From NCBI RefSeq assembly GCF_029784155.1, contig NC_073691.1:50264490-50328489 (forward strand): a DNA stretch of 64,000 bases, in the 5' to 3' direction. Below are positions 46,401 through 57,236 of the stretch, piece by piece. Each line of letters opens with the position of its first letter. The stretch's first letter is position 1. The notes beneath the pieces are model-generated. The model did no database searches. It saw only the letters and a list, made by a program, of their open reading frames with translations, and was not told the origin of the DNA. The position numbers and the translations under genes were made by a program. This DNA is from Uranotaenia lowii. Its lineage: Eukaryota; Arthropoda; Insecta; Diptera; Culicidae.

Positions 46401-49400
46401 TCTTTTAGTCTTTTAGTCTTTTAGTCTTTTAGTCTTTTAGTCTTTTAGTCTTTTAGTCTTTTAGTCTTTTAGTCTTTTAGTCTTTTAGTCTTTTAGTCTT
46501 TTAGTCTTTTAGTCTTTTAGTCTTTTAGTCTTTTAGTCTTTTAGTCTTTTAGTCTTTTAGTCTTTTAGTCTTTTAGTCTTTTAGTCTTTTAGTCTTTTAG
46601 TCTTTTAGTCTTTTAGTCTTTTAGTCTTTTAGTCTTTTAGTCTTTTAGTCTTTTAGTCTTTTAGTCTTTTAGTCTTTTAGTCTTTTAGTCTTTTAGTCTT
46701 TTAGTCTTTTAGTCTTTTAGTCTTTTAGTCTTTTAGTCTTTTAGTCTTTTAGTCTTTTAGTCTTTTAGTCTTTTAGTCTTTTAGTCTTTTAGTCTTTTAG
46801 TCTTTTAGTCTTTTAGTCTTTTAGTCTTTTAGTCTTTTAGTCTTTTAGTCTTTTAGTCTTTTAGTCTTTTAGTCTTTTAGTCTTTTAGTCTTTTAGTCTT
46901 TTAGTCTTTTAGTCTTTTAGTCTTTTAGTCTTTTAGTCTTTTAGTCTTTTAGTCTTTTAGTCTTTTAGTCTTTTAGTCTTTTAGTCTTTTAGTCTTTTAG
47001 TCTTTTAGTCTTTTAGTCTTTTAGTCTTTTAGTCTTTTAGTCTTTTAGTCTTTTAGTCTTTTAGTCTTTTAGTCTTTTAGTCTTTTAGTCTTTTAGTCTT
47101 TTAGTCTTTTAGTCTTTTAGTCTTTTAGTCTTTTAGTCTTTTAGTCTTTTAGTCTTTTAGTCTTTTAGTCTTTTAGTCTTTTAGTCTTTTAGTCTTTTAG
47201 TCTTTTAGTCTTTTAGTCTTTTAGTCTTTTAGTCTTTTAGTCTTTTAGTCTTTTAGTCTTTTAGTCTTTTAGTCTTTTAGTCTTTTAGTCTTTTAGTCTT
47301 TTAGTCTTTTAGTCTTTTAGTCTTTTAGTCTTTTAGTCTTTTAGTCTTTTAGTCTTTTAGTCTTTTAGTCTTTTAGTCTTTTAGTCTTTTAGTCTTTTAG
47401 TCTTTTAGTCTTTTAGTCTTTTAGTCTTTTAGTCTTTTAGTCTTTTAGTCTTTTAGTCTTTTAGTCTTTTAGTCTTTTAGTCTTTTAGTCTTTTAGTCTT
47501 TTAGTCTTTTAGTCTTTTAGTCTTTTAGTCTTTTAGTCTTTTAGTCTTTTAGTCTTTTAGTCTTTTAGTCTTTTAGTCTTTTAGTCTTTTAGTCTTTTAG
47601 TCTTTTAGTCTTTTAGTCTTTTAGTCTTTTAGTCTTTTAGTCTTTTAGTCTTTTAGTCTTTTAGTCTTTTAGTCTTTTAGTCTTTTAGTCTTTTAGTCTT
47701 TTAGTCTTTTAGTCTTTTAGTCTTTTAGTCTTTTAGTCTTTTAGTCTTTTAGTCTTTTAGTCTTTTAGTCTTTTAGTCTTTTAGTCTTTTAGTCTTTTAG
47801 TCTTTTAGTCTTTTAGTCTTTTAGTCTTTTAGTCTTTTAGTCTTTTAGTCTTTTAGTCTTTTAGTCTTTTAGTCTTTTAGTCTTTTAGTCTTTTAGTCTT
47901 TTAGTCTTTTAGTCTTTTAGTCTTTTAGTCTTTTAGTCTTTTAGTCTTTTAGTCTTTTAGTCTTTTAGTCTTTTAGTCTTTTAGTCTTTTAGTCTTTTAG
48001 TCTTTTAGTCTTTTAGTCTTTTAGTCTTTTAGTCTTTTAGTCTTTTAGTCTTTTAGTCTTTTAGTCTTTTAGTCTTTTAGTCTTTTAGTCTTTTAGTCTT
48101 TTAGTCTTTTAGTCTTTTAGTCTTTTAGTCTTTTAGTCTTTTAGTCTTTTAGTCTTTTAGTCTTTTAGTCTTTTAGTCTTTTAGTCTTTTAGTCTTTTAG
48201 TCTTTTAGTCTTTTAGTCTTTTAGTCTTTTAGTCTTTTAGTCTTTTAGTCTTTTAGTCTTTTAGTCTTTTAGTCTTTTAGTCTTTTAGTCTTTTAGTCTT
48301 TTAGTCTTTTAGTCTTTTAGTCTTTTAGTCTTTTAGTCTTTTAGTCTTTTAGTCTTTTAGTCTTTTAGTCTTTTAGTCTTTTAGTCTTTTAGTCTTTTAG
48401 TCTTTTAGTCTTTTAGTCTTTTAGTCTTTTAGTCTTTTAGTCTTTTAGTCTTTTAGTCTTTTAGTCTTTTAGTCTTTTAGTCTTTTAGTCTTTTAGTCTT
48501 TTTAGTCTTTTAGTCTTTTAGTCTTTTAGTCTTTTAGTCTTTTAGTCTTTTAGTCTTTTAGTCTTTTAGTCTTTTAGTCTTTTAGTCTTTTAGTCTTTTA
48601 GTCTTTTAGTCTTTTAGTCTTTTAGTCTTTTAGTCTTTTAGTCTTTTAGTCTTTTAGTCTTTTAGTCTTTTAGTCTTTTAGTCTTTTAGTCTTTTAGTCT
48701 TTTAGTCTTTAGTCTTTTAGTCTTTTAGTCTTTTAGTCTTTTAGTCTTTTAGTCTTTTAGTCTTTTAGTCTTTTAGTCTTTTAGTCTTTTAGTCTTTTAG
48801 TCTTTTAGTCTTTTAGTCTTTTAGTCTTTTAGTCTTTTAGTCTTTTAGTCTTTTAGTCTTTTAGTCTTTAGTCTTTAGTCTTTTAGTCTTTTAGTCTTTT
48901 AGTCTTTTAGTCTTTTAGTCTTTTAGTCTTTTAGTCTTTTAGTCTTTTAGTCTTTTAGTCTTTTAGTCTTTTAGTCTTTTAGTCTTTTAGTCTTTTAGTC
49001 TTTTAGTCTTTTAGTCTTTTAGTCTTTTAGTCTTTTAGTCTTTTAGTCTTTTAGTCTTTTAGTCTTTTAGTCTTTTAGTCTTTTAGTCTTTTAGTCTTTT
49101 AGTCTTTTAGTCTTTTAGTCTTTTAGTCTTTTAGTCTTTTAGTCTTTTAGTCTTTTAGTCTTTTAGTCTTTTAGTCTTTTAGTCTTTTAGTCTTTTAGTC
49201 TTTTAGTCTTTTAGTCTTTTAGTCTTTTAGTCTTTTAGTCTTTTAGTCTTTTAGTCTTTTAGTCTTTTAGTCTTTTAGTCTTTTAGTCTTTTAGTCTTTT
49301 AGTCTTTTAGTCTTTTAGTCTTTTAGTCTTTTAGTCTTTTAGTCTTTTAGTCTTTTAGTCTTTTAGTCTTTTAGTCTTTTAGTCTTTTAGTCTTTTAGTC

Positions 49401-50118
49401 TTTTAGTCTTTTAGTCTTTTAGTCTTTTAGTCTTTTAGTCTTTTAGTCTTTTAGTCTTTTAGTCTTTTAGTCTTTTAGTCTTTTAGTCTTTTAGTCTTTT
49501 AGTCTTTTAGTCTTTTAGTCTTTTAGTCTTTTAGTCTTTTAGTCTTTTAGTCTTTTAGTCTTTTAGTCTTTTAGTCTTTTAGTCTTTTAGTCTTTTAGTC
49601 TTTTAGTGTCTTTTAGTCTTTTAGTCTTTTAGTCTTTTAGTCTTTTAGTCTTTTAGTCTTTTAGTCTTTTAGTCTTTTAGTCTTTTAGTCTTTTAGTCTT
49701 TTAGTCTTTTAGTCTTTTAGTCTTTTAGTCTTTTAGTCTTTTAGTCTTTTAGTCTTTTAGTCTTTTAGTCTTTTAGTCTTTTAGTCTTTTAGTCTTTTAG
49801 TCTTTTAGTCTTTTAGTCTTTTAGTCTTTTAGTCTTTTAGTCTTTTAGTCTTTTAGTCTTTTAGTCTTTTAGTCTTTTAGTCTTTTAGTCTTTTAGTCTT
49901 TTAGTCTTTTAGTCTTTTAGTCTTTTAGTCTTTTAGTCTTTTAGTCTTTTAGTCTTTTAGTCTTTTAGTCTTTTAGTCTTTTAGTCTTTTAGTCTTTTAG
50001 TCTTTTAGTCTTTTAGTCTTTTAGTCTTTTAGTCTTTTAGTCTTTTAGTCTTTTAGTCTTTTAGTCTTTTAGTCTTTTAGTCTTTTAGTCTTTTATTCTC
50101 ATAGTCTTTTAGTCTTTG
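37438..50118 (+). repeat. 8 bp satellite (CTTTTAGT)n, about 12.7 kb
   Basis: About 1,585 head-to-tail units. The phase is unbroken from about 37460 to 48498, roughly 11 kb. Phase breaks occur only in the last 1.6 kb: a five-T unit at about 48500, three-T units at about 48709, 48868 and 48875, an inserted GT at about 49607, and an edge of degenerate units (TTTTATTCTCATAGTC) at 50090-50118. The left edge shows GTCGTTTTGTC units. Each unit carries TAG, so there is no long open frame on the + strand. Confidence 0.98.
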
Positions 50119-51016
50119 TGATTGTTTTCAAATCCCTTGTAAACAAAATTTCTCAAATTGATTTGAAGCCTTTCAATTGCATATCCTTTTATTCCACATT
50201 ATAATATCTGCTTTCCTAATGTTTGACCATTAGGAAACCACGTGACATCACACTGACAAAGTTCAAACAAAATCCTTTAATGAAATTTACACCGCGCTTT
50301 CATTAATCACGTAACGAGAAACAAGCGAAAAAAAAATCGCGGGCGTGACGCCACGTGTCCTTTTGATGATGGCCAAACCTTTGTAAGTATGTCCTGTGGC
50401 ACTCCGATTGACCATCACATCACAATAACTGCGGCACAGACTGAGGGCTGACTGACTGACAGTTATGGCGAAATGCATTCCCATTTTTCATTCAGGGAAA
50501 AAGGGCGCCGCGACGTCACTTGGGGCGATGCATCTCGATGGTCTTTCATGCCGTCCAGGGTAACGGAATTGAACTGAACTGTACTGTACTCATTACTCAG
50601 GAACGTTCCCCGGAAAAGACAATTTTTCTGGGTGGAGATTTGACATGTTGACTGACACGTTGCGGCCACACCGCGTAATGTGGCTGCACCGTCTTGTGCC
50701 AAAACAAGTGTAATTGCATCAATCCGGGCATCGTCGTCCGCCATTCTGAGGAATCCTTGCAAATTCTCTGCCCGGAGGACACGTGCTAGTCCTATGAATC
50801 CGATTCCGGGTGTTTAAACTGGTTTTTTCTCCGTTTTTTTTTACTTCGGCTGGAATGCAATTTACCCTTGGGGGTGGTAGTGTTCCCGTGTTGACTTGTT
50901 GGTCTTTATTTTGGATTTGAACTTTTTAGCTAAATTAATCAGTTGTGTGCAGAGGCGTAAGATAGCGAAAATCGAGTCAAGAATGAAATTGTCTTTGTAG
51001 AAAAAATAACACCGAG
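50119..51016. other. Unique-looking non-coding DNA
   Basis: Higher G+C than the surroundings, with no repeat family recognised and no convincing coding frame; the three overlapping minus-strand open frames at 50287-50782 have no recognisable domain. Confidence 0.4.
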
Positions 51017-52450
51017 GTAATATGTATGTATGTATGTTGGTTATCCACCATGGGTGCACGGATTCACCGCAGTTTCTGCCTAAGTATGTGTTCACATGCA
51101 TTCTTAAATTATTTAGGTCGGCAAATCTCCAATGCAACGTGTACACCATACCCGGACCCCATGGCTTCGAATGAACTGTTATGGATGAATGTATTGTGTT
51201 GATATAGGTTTATTTTGGAAGAACGAGTCAATCAGGTGAGCTAGTTTATTTACAGGTATTCGGGCATCCGTGTATATACAGTAGTTTCTCGATTTTATCA
51301 CTATTCGATTTAATCAATACTCGCCAAATTCACGCTCGATTTTATCACGGTTATTGTTTCGATATTATCACACTTTTTAAGAAATTATTCAGAAACCACT
51401 TCCAGGTCCTTAAGTTTCATTCAAAAGCATAGAGCGTCTTTGTTTATGATATTTTTAATGGTTTATGTTATAGTATATAGGTATCCAATAATATGATGAT
51501 GCCATTGAACTGCTTATTTTATCTGTATAGTGTTTAAAACCGTCATTTGGATTTTAGAAACGCTTGTAATAATCGACACAAGTATTTAAACGTCACGCTG
51601 ATGCTAGTGTTGTTACTTGTGTTGGTTAGTCGCTTTAAAAAATTTATTTATAAAAATGTGGGTGAATTTAAGCGTTTTTGAAAAGAGATAAGTGTCTCTG
51701 ATTTCTTTGTTGAACTTGTTTATTTTAAAGGGTGGCGTGCGTAATCCTTATTGGATAGCCTTTAGTATTGTCTGAATGGATAATTTTGGAAGACCAAAAT
51801 GAAATTCTGCCCGCTTTTTCTGAAAATATGACTAAGATTTCTGTTTTTCTACATATGAAGACAAAAGATTATCTGCCCATAAAGCAAATTTCGAGGAACA
51901 CACTGTAAAAGTCTAAGTTGAGCGAATTTTAAAATATTTTTCGAATAAATATACTTTTTAGTTCATCAAAGGTGTTAAGATTTAAATATTGAAATTTGAA
52001 ATTAGCAGAACAAAATTTTTGATGCAAATGTCTTTGAACTTTTTTTTGAAGTCGAAATAAGAGATAACGACTGTTAAATTTCCATCAAAATAAAATAATT
52101 CACTTTAATTAGATGTAGACTATCAAATGGATATACAACATGGTTTTATTACAAGAAAAAAAAAACCTAAAAATTTGCTTTAGAGAAGAATAATTTGAAC
52201 TGAAAACGATCCTTTTTGTTAAGTTTTCTTTGATAATTACGCCTTACGATAAAAAATTATTGATACAAAACGTTTCCACTACTGAAAACATTATAAATAA
52301 TTGATAAAAGACAGTAAAAATACTTTTTTCTACTTCAATTTTAAGTTTCGTCAAATTCACGTTTTCGCCATATTCACGGTAAAATTTTTTTTGACCGTGA
52401 TAAAATCGAAAAACTACTGTACCTGGCCAGCTGGCAACTGATTGAACATT
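51017..52450 (-). mobile_element. LINE-tail family copy 2, interrupted by a pogo-like MITE
   Basis: 51017-51278 plus 52421-52450 match copy 1 (24935-25295): the (TATG)n end, ATCCACCATGGGTGCACGGA, and GGCATCCGTGTATA joined to CCTGGCCAGCTGGCAACTGA. The interval 51279-52418 is an insertion. Copy 1 supplies the empty site (GTGTATATACCTGGCC), showing that TA was duplicated. Confidence 0.8.
51279..52418. mobile_element. Pogo-like non-autonomous element, 1.14 kb
   Basis: Inverted termini CAGTAGTTTCTCGATTTTAT (51279) and its complement ending AAACTACTG (52418), TA on both sides, and an empty site in a related repeat prove the insertion. CAGTAG...CTCGAT termini are typical of pogo/Tigger. The phrase CGATTTTATCAC is repeated near both ends. 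The interior is AT-rich with no transposase. Confidence 0.85.
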
Positions 52451-52456
52451 CTTATT

Positions 52457-53728
52457 AAAGGGTGATACAGTGAAAATTTGGTCAAGGGAAAACGCGTGTA
52501 AATCGTTTATTTAAAAAATCAAATTAAATTTCTTTTTCAAGTTTAATTAGTATAAGATTCAGGAAAAATATTCAGTTAGGCTTCCGCTTTTCCAAATCCG
52601 AATTACCGGGCCTTACGCTTAACCCCTGCCATCAGATTTTGTACAGCCACCTTGTCCAGCTTCTTCGCCGCAGAAAGCCAGTTTGCCTTGAACTGCTACT
52701 CGTTCTTAGCAGTTTGTTTGGTCTTCTTTCTGGTTCCGCTAGACAATAGCCCAGTTTTTCTCAATTGGACGGAGCTCTGGCGTGTTGGGAGGGTTCTTGT
52801 CCTTGGGAACCACCTGCACGTTGTTGGCGGCGTACCACTTCATGGCCTTTTTACCGTAATGGCAAGAAGCCAAATCCGGCCAAAACAGTACGGAACAACC
52901 GTGTTTCTTCAGGAAAGGCAGCAGACGTTTATTCAAACACTCTTTCACGTAAATTCCTTGGTTGACAGTCCCGGAAGCTATGAATATGCTGCTTTTCAAG
53001 CCACAGGTACAGATGGCTTGCCATACCAGATATTTCTTAGCGAACTTTGACAGTTTCGTGTCCTTGAAAATATCTGATACCTTTTGCCGTATAAAACTCC
53101 TGTCCCGGAAGCTGCTTGTAGTCGGCTTTGACGTAGGTTTCGTCGTCCATTACCACGCAGTCAAACTTCGTCAGCATCGTCGTGTACAGCCCCCGGGATC
53201 GCGCTTTGGCCGTCGTATTTTGTTTATTATCGCGACTTGGAGTCACTACCTTCTTGTAAGTCGATAGTCCGGCTCGTTTTTTGGCTCGATGCACCCAGCT
53301 TATTTGCGGCATCTCGGAGAGAGAGAGAGGTTAGGGTTTCGCTTGAAACTACCGGCAACTCTCTTTGTCGTCTCAGCGGCTTCCGGTTTTCGATTTTTCC
53401 CCGATCCAGACTTCCTGGCTGTCGACAAACTTTCCCCAAACACTTTAATTATATTTGTAACGGTTGATTTGGCCACTTTTAGCGAATTTGCCAGCTTTGC
53501 GTGCGAGTAGCTCGGATTTTCGCTATGCGCGAGCAAAATTTTGATACGCTGCTCTTCTTCCTTGGACGGCATTTTGACAACTGAAAAGTGAGTTCCAAAA
53601 TCAAAATAGGAGCAACACTCTACACACACACACACCTTCCTAATGAGGGTTGTTCAGGTTTTTTAAATGCAAAATTGAAAGAAATACGTCAAGTTGATAT
53701 TGACCAAATTTTGACCGTATCACTCTTT
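52457..53728 (-). mobile_element. DD37E Tc1/mariner (ITmD37E-type) element, copy 2
   Basis: The same termini as copy 1 (AAAGGGTGATAC...) at 52457 and 53728, 1.27 kb. It sits just outside the right end of LINE-tail copy 2. A microsatellite (CA)n at about 53619-53632 replaces the few bases present in copy 1, just upstream of the transposase. Confidence 0.85.
52576..53572 (-). pseudogene. DD37E transposase, broken (copy 2)
   Basis: ATG at 53572 opens MPSKEEEQRIKILLAHSENPSYSHAKLANSLKVAK, an intact first HTH that copy 1 has lost. Then come CVVMDDETYVKADYKQLPGQEFYTAK (first Asp), SSIFIASGTVNQGIYVKECLNK, LFWPDLASCHYGKKAMKWYAANN (second Asp) and NTPELRPIEKNWAIV (Glu); 37 residues separate the last two. 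Lesions include a frameshift within the second HTH near 53330 (an expanded GA run), a small deletion in the AKGRGK region, and a TAA for Gln just before FGFGKAEA at the C terminus. Confidence 0.85.
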
Positions 53729-54498
53729 GTGTTCTGCCACCGTTTTATATTTAAGCAACAATAACAAACTCATCATTCTTATTTCAAAGATTAATACTAC
53801 AGAAGATTTGCATTAGCTTCGTTCAATCGTGGGTAAAATCGGTTTCTACTGGTTCCTGTCAACTGATAGTTGTTCAGTGAGCCAATGTTTTGGTAGAAAC
53901 TAGTCAAGTCGTTGTTCAATGAAGCAAGTTGAAACTAGTCAAAACCTATCCAGCTCGGCAGAAAGATTCTTTTCGACCTGGTAGGAATCGGTCAAAGTCA
54001 ATTGGAAAAAGACCGGTGATCAACATTCAATCCATTTCTAATTGATGCGACCAAACTTCATTGAACTGAATGAAACTATAATTTAAAAGTAGTCGATGAT
54101 TCCTTTGAATTCAGCCACAGTATTTGAAAGACCCAAATACTAGTATTTCACTAGCTACTTGCTAGCATCCAGTGGGTTATCGATTGAAGAAAGTGTTTCA
54201 TTTCCCTGCCTTAAATTGGCCAAGCTAGGTATCTCTGAATTGTTTGTAGGTAAAAAGAACCTTCGAATGCTCGGCAAATGTGCCGTTGTCAGTTTCTTGG
54301 GCCTAACTACCCTTTTCTGGGTGTTGTCAGGTAGTTTATTATTGTTACCCGTCCTATTTTGGGCGTTGGCAGATAAATTTTATTTCTTCTTACCTAAGAA
54401 CTTGAAGAGCAAACTATGACCTGGTCCGTTGTCTCCTCGATCCTCAATCAACATTCAGGTAATCTGTTGAACGGAGACAACCTGCCCACGAAGACAGC
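53729..54498. other. Spacer, no confident gene
   Basis: A short open frame at 54159-54419 encodes a hydrophobic stretch (GLTTLFWVLSGSLLLLPVLFWAL) but has no recognisable family or gene context. The direct continuation into the LINE-tail copy at 54499 suggests it may be part of that element's body. Confidence 0.35.
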
Positions 54499-54716
54499 TC
54501 ACCTGATTGACTTGTTCTTCCAAAATAAACCTACATCAACACAATACATTCACTACATAACAGTTCGTACGAAGCCAGGGTTCCGGGTATGGTGTACGCG
54601 CGCATTGGAGATTTGTCGAACTTGATAATCAAAAGAATTCATGTGAACACATACTTAGGCAGAAACTGCGGTGAATCCGTGCACCCTTGGTGGATAACCA
54701 ACATACATATGTTAAA
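54499..54716 (+). mobile_element. LINE-tail family copy 3, opposite orientation
   Basis: GCTCACCTGATTGACTTGTT..CTGCGGTGAATCCGTGCACC..GTGGATAACCAACATACATA is the complement of copies 1 and 2. Its (CATA) tail lies at 54705-54716. It may extend left of 54499. Confidence 0.75.
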
Positions 54717-55169
54717 AAACCATCAAGTTTTTGGATTTTTGATTTCTAGATGCAAAAATTGAATCCAGGACGTGAAATTTCATTAGTATTAGTAAGTTTA
54801 TAAAGCTATACATACAATAAGGGGCAAAATAAAGTGTAAATTTTTTTTTCTCATTTCATTTATTTTTCTGGTTGAAATTCATCGAAAACACATCGTAGTC
54901 ATTTTTTAAATATTGTTTTTTATGTTCTTTTCTTTTTTTGTTCATGTTGCATTGGTAAAAAAGAAAGTTTTTCTGATAGAAAAAAAAACAGTTAATTTTC
55001 CAAAAAATAATGGGCAAAAGAAATTCAAAAATCAATAGATATAATTTCGATAAGCCTCCATCGCGAGGCCCCTCGAACTTGTTTGTTTTGTGTTTTTTGG
55101 CGTTTTATAAACAACTGGCTTGGCTCTGGAGTGTTCAACCGGTGTCTCCATTCGAATAAGTTGTAAAAT

Positions 55170-56971
55170 ATGGAGAACGCAAAAAATTCTGGTTCCATTC
55201 CGTTGTCCATCCGGAAACTGGTTGTTCGTGATATCAAACGCAAGTCAAACGCACCGGGAAGTGGCCAAGCACTACGAAATCAGCAAGACAGCGGTATCAA
55301 AAATCATGAAGAAGATGAAAACGTTCTGATCGGTGGTGGATCACCCGGCAAGAAGACGGAAGCCCAAGACAGATGCCAGAACGGACAAGAAAATCATTCT
55401 TGAGGTGGAGAAAAACCCAAAAATTACGATCCAGCAGATATAGGAAGAGCTCAAACTTTCGGTATTGCGTCGTACTGTCCATCGCCGCATCCAAACGAAG
55501 GAGTGCCATAGCAGAATCGCAATAAGAAAACCTTTCATCAGCCAGGTGAACAAGGCTAAGCGTATCAAGTTTGCCAAGGAACACGTCGATAAACCGCTTA
55601 AATACTGGAAAACAGTGTAGTGGACCGACGAATCCAAATTCGAGCTGTTCAACCGGAAGATGCAGGATCGTGTGTGGCGCTAGTCGGGTGAGGAGCTCCA
55701 AGACCGCCATATCCAAGGAACAGTCAAGCACGGAGGAGGTCAGAGTTCCGAAAATCAATCAAAACAAACACTCAGGATGCGTTTCCTGTTGGAAACATTC
55801 AGATTGTATAATGGGATAGCGCCTGTCGCAACTGCTTCGCCTGGCTGGTATGCAATCTCGATCAGCGCTCCAATCAGCTATGCAAACCGAGTCGCATCAT
55901 TCAGAATCATCGGTTTAGCAAACATCGCATATCGGAGATGAGTGAGATACAAACTGATCCATTCTGAATGTAGCTCACTCAGTATCTGCTTGAATTACAT
56001 GAAATTCAAAATTATTTTTTGTAGGACGAGAAAAATCAAACGGTTGTGCGGGACACCATAAGTTTCCAGTAATTTTAACGTGACGGACGACAGTTAATAA
56101 GAGAACTTGTAAAAATTGAAAAACACGGCGGAAGTGATCATCTTTCCCTCACAAACACAACTACAATTTGATTTTGATCATACTGATGTTAAAAAACGTT
56201 ATAACAACAAATAAATTTATTAATTTGCTATATATCAAATCAAACAAAATACGCTAATGATCGGCTTCATGTATCACTCACTCACTGCCTGATCCATTCA
56301 CTCCTGATCGAAGACCAACAAGATTCGCCATATGCATTGCGCATTGGTGAGATTCCAATTTGATGATGGTGCTGCACTGTTTTGACAGCAAGCATCGTGC
56401 GAGGTGATCTGTATTTTAGCGATGAATTGAACGATCGATGGTCGGGTAGGTCCAGTAGCAATCAATAACGAAACCCGACCGCTGTACGTTCAGCTGCGAA
56501 GTGCAATCAGAAACATTCATTGAAATTGAGTGATTTTCGGAACACTGGAGGAGGTATCGTTATGGTGTGGAGGTGCTTTTCTTGGAGTGGGGTGGGCAGT
56601 TCGGTAAAAATCGACGGAATCATGACAGCTGAGTCATATTGCAATATCCTGCGGGAAAACCTCGAGGTATCCCTCATCAAGACGGGCCTCGAAGAGCGCT
56701 TCGTTTTTCAGCAGGATTTTTCCGTTCCTGCCACATCAAACCTCTTGATAGGCCCCCTCAAAGTCCTGATCTGAACCCCATCGAAATTCTGTGGGCCAAC
56801 TTCAATGCTCGGGCTGATAAGACTGGTGTGACAAATGAAAATACTTATTTTGATGCCCTGGCGCGTGTATGGGAAGAACTCGACCAACAACACTTGCACA
56901 ACCTTGTTGAAAGTATGCCGAAGCGCTTGCAGGAGGTGTTGAAAGCTAAAGGAGGCCATACTCATAATTAA
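55170..56971 (+). pseudogene. Tc1 transposase, split and deleted
   Basis: ATG 55170 starts MENAKNSGSIPLSIRKLVVRDIKRKS; a frame change follows and HREVAKHYEISKTAVSKIMKK (HTH) is read in another frame, then KPKTDARTDKKIILEVEKNPKI, WTDESKFELF (first Asp) and VKHGG. The 807 bp hAT MITE (55741-56547) intervenes. The frame then resumes with GGGIVMVWRCFSWSGVG..DGIMTAESY and FVFQQD (second Asp). About 12 codons after QQD (NDPKHT region) are deleted with a frame change. It continues PPQSPDLNPIEILWAN (Glu) and ends GGHTHN-TAA at 56971. Further stops replace Gln or Leu codons near 55440, 55618 and 55681. Confidence 0.85.
55741..56547. mobile_element. hAT MITE inserted in the Tc1 transposase, 807 bp
   Basis: Inverted termini CAGAGTTCCGAAAATCAATC (55741) and GATTTTCGGAACACTG (ending 56547) are flanked by a perfect 8 bp duplication GAGGAGGT (55733-55740 and 56548-56555). 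The host reading frame (KHGG/GGG) continues across the gap when the insertion is removed. No coding sequence. Confidence 0.9.
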
Positions 56972-57236
56972 ATCGTTCTTGTTTGCCTTCAGTTTGATTT
57001 ATTTGAAGCTGTACTGATCTGGACACTTTATTTTGCCGCTGTTTTGGAATATTAGCTGTTTTTTTTCTATCCGAAACAAATTTCTTTTTAACCAGTGCAA
57101 CATTAACAATACTTGAAAAAAACTTTATAAATATTATTAAAAAAATTATGACGATGTATTTTCGTTGAATTTCAACCAGAAAATTAAAAGAACTGGAAAA
57201 CAATAATTTGGACACTTTATTTTGCCCCTCCCTGTA

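Larger units (their letters stand above)
54815..57234 (+). mobile_element. Tc1-like DD34E element, split by a hAT MITE
   Basis: Inverted termini CAATAAGGGGCAAAATAAAG (54815) and the complement ending CTTTATTTTGCCCCTCCCTG (57234), TA on both sides (54813-54814, 57235-57236). 2.42 kb in total; without the 807 bp insertion it is 1.6 kb, the normal Tc1 length. The transposase inside is defective. Confidence 0.85.

Noticed and set aside
37438..50118. Telomeric repeat or CRISPR array
   Set aside because: The unit is not TTAGG-like in period, dipterans lack telomerase repeats, and there are no spacers between repeats.
54159..54419. 86-aa hydrophobic protein
   Set aside because: Short, no family, and next to a LINE-tail copy; probably chance or part of that element.
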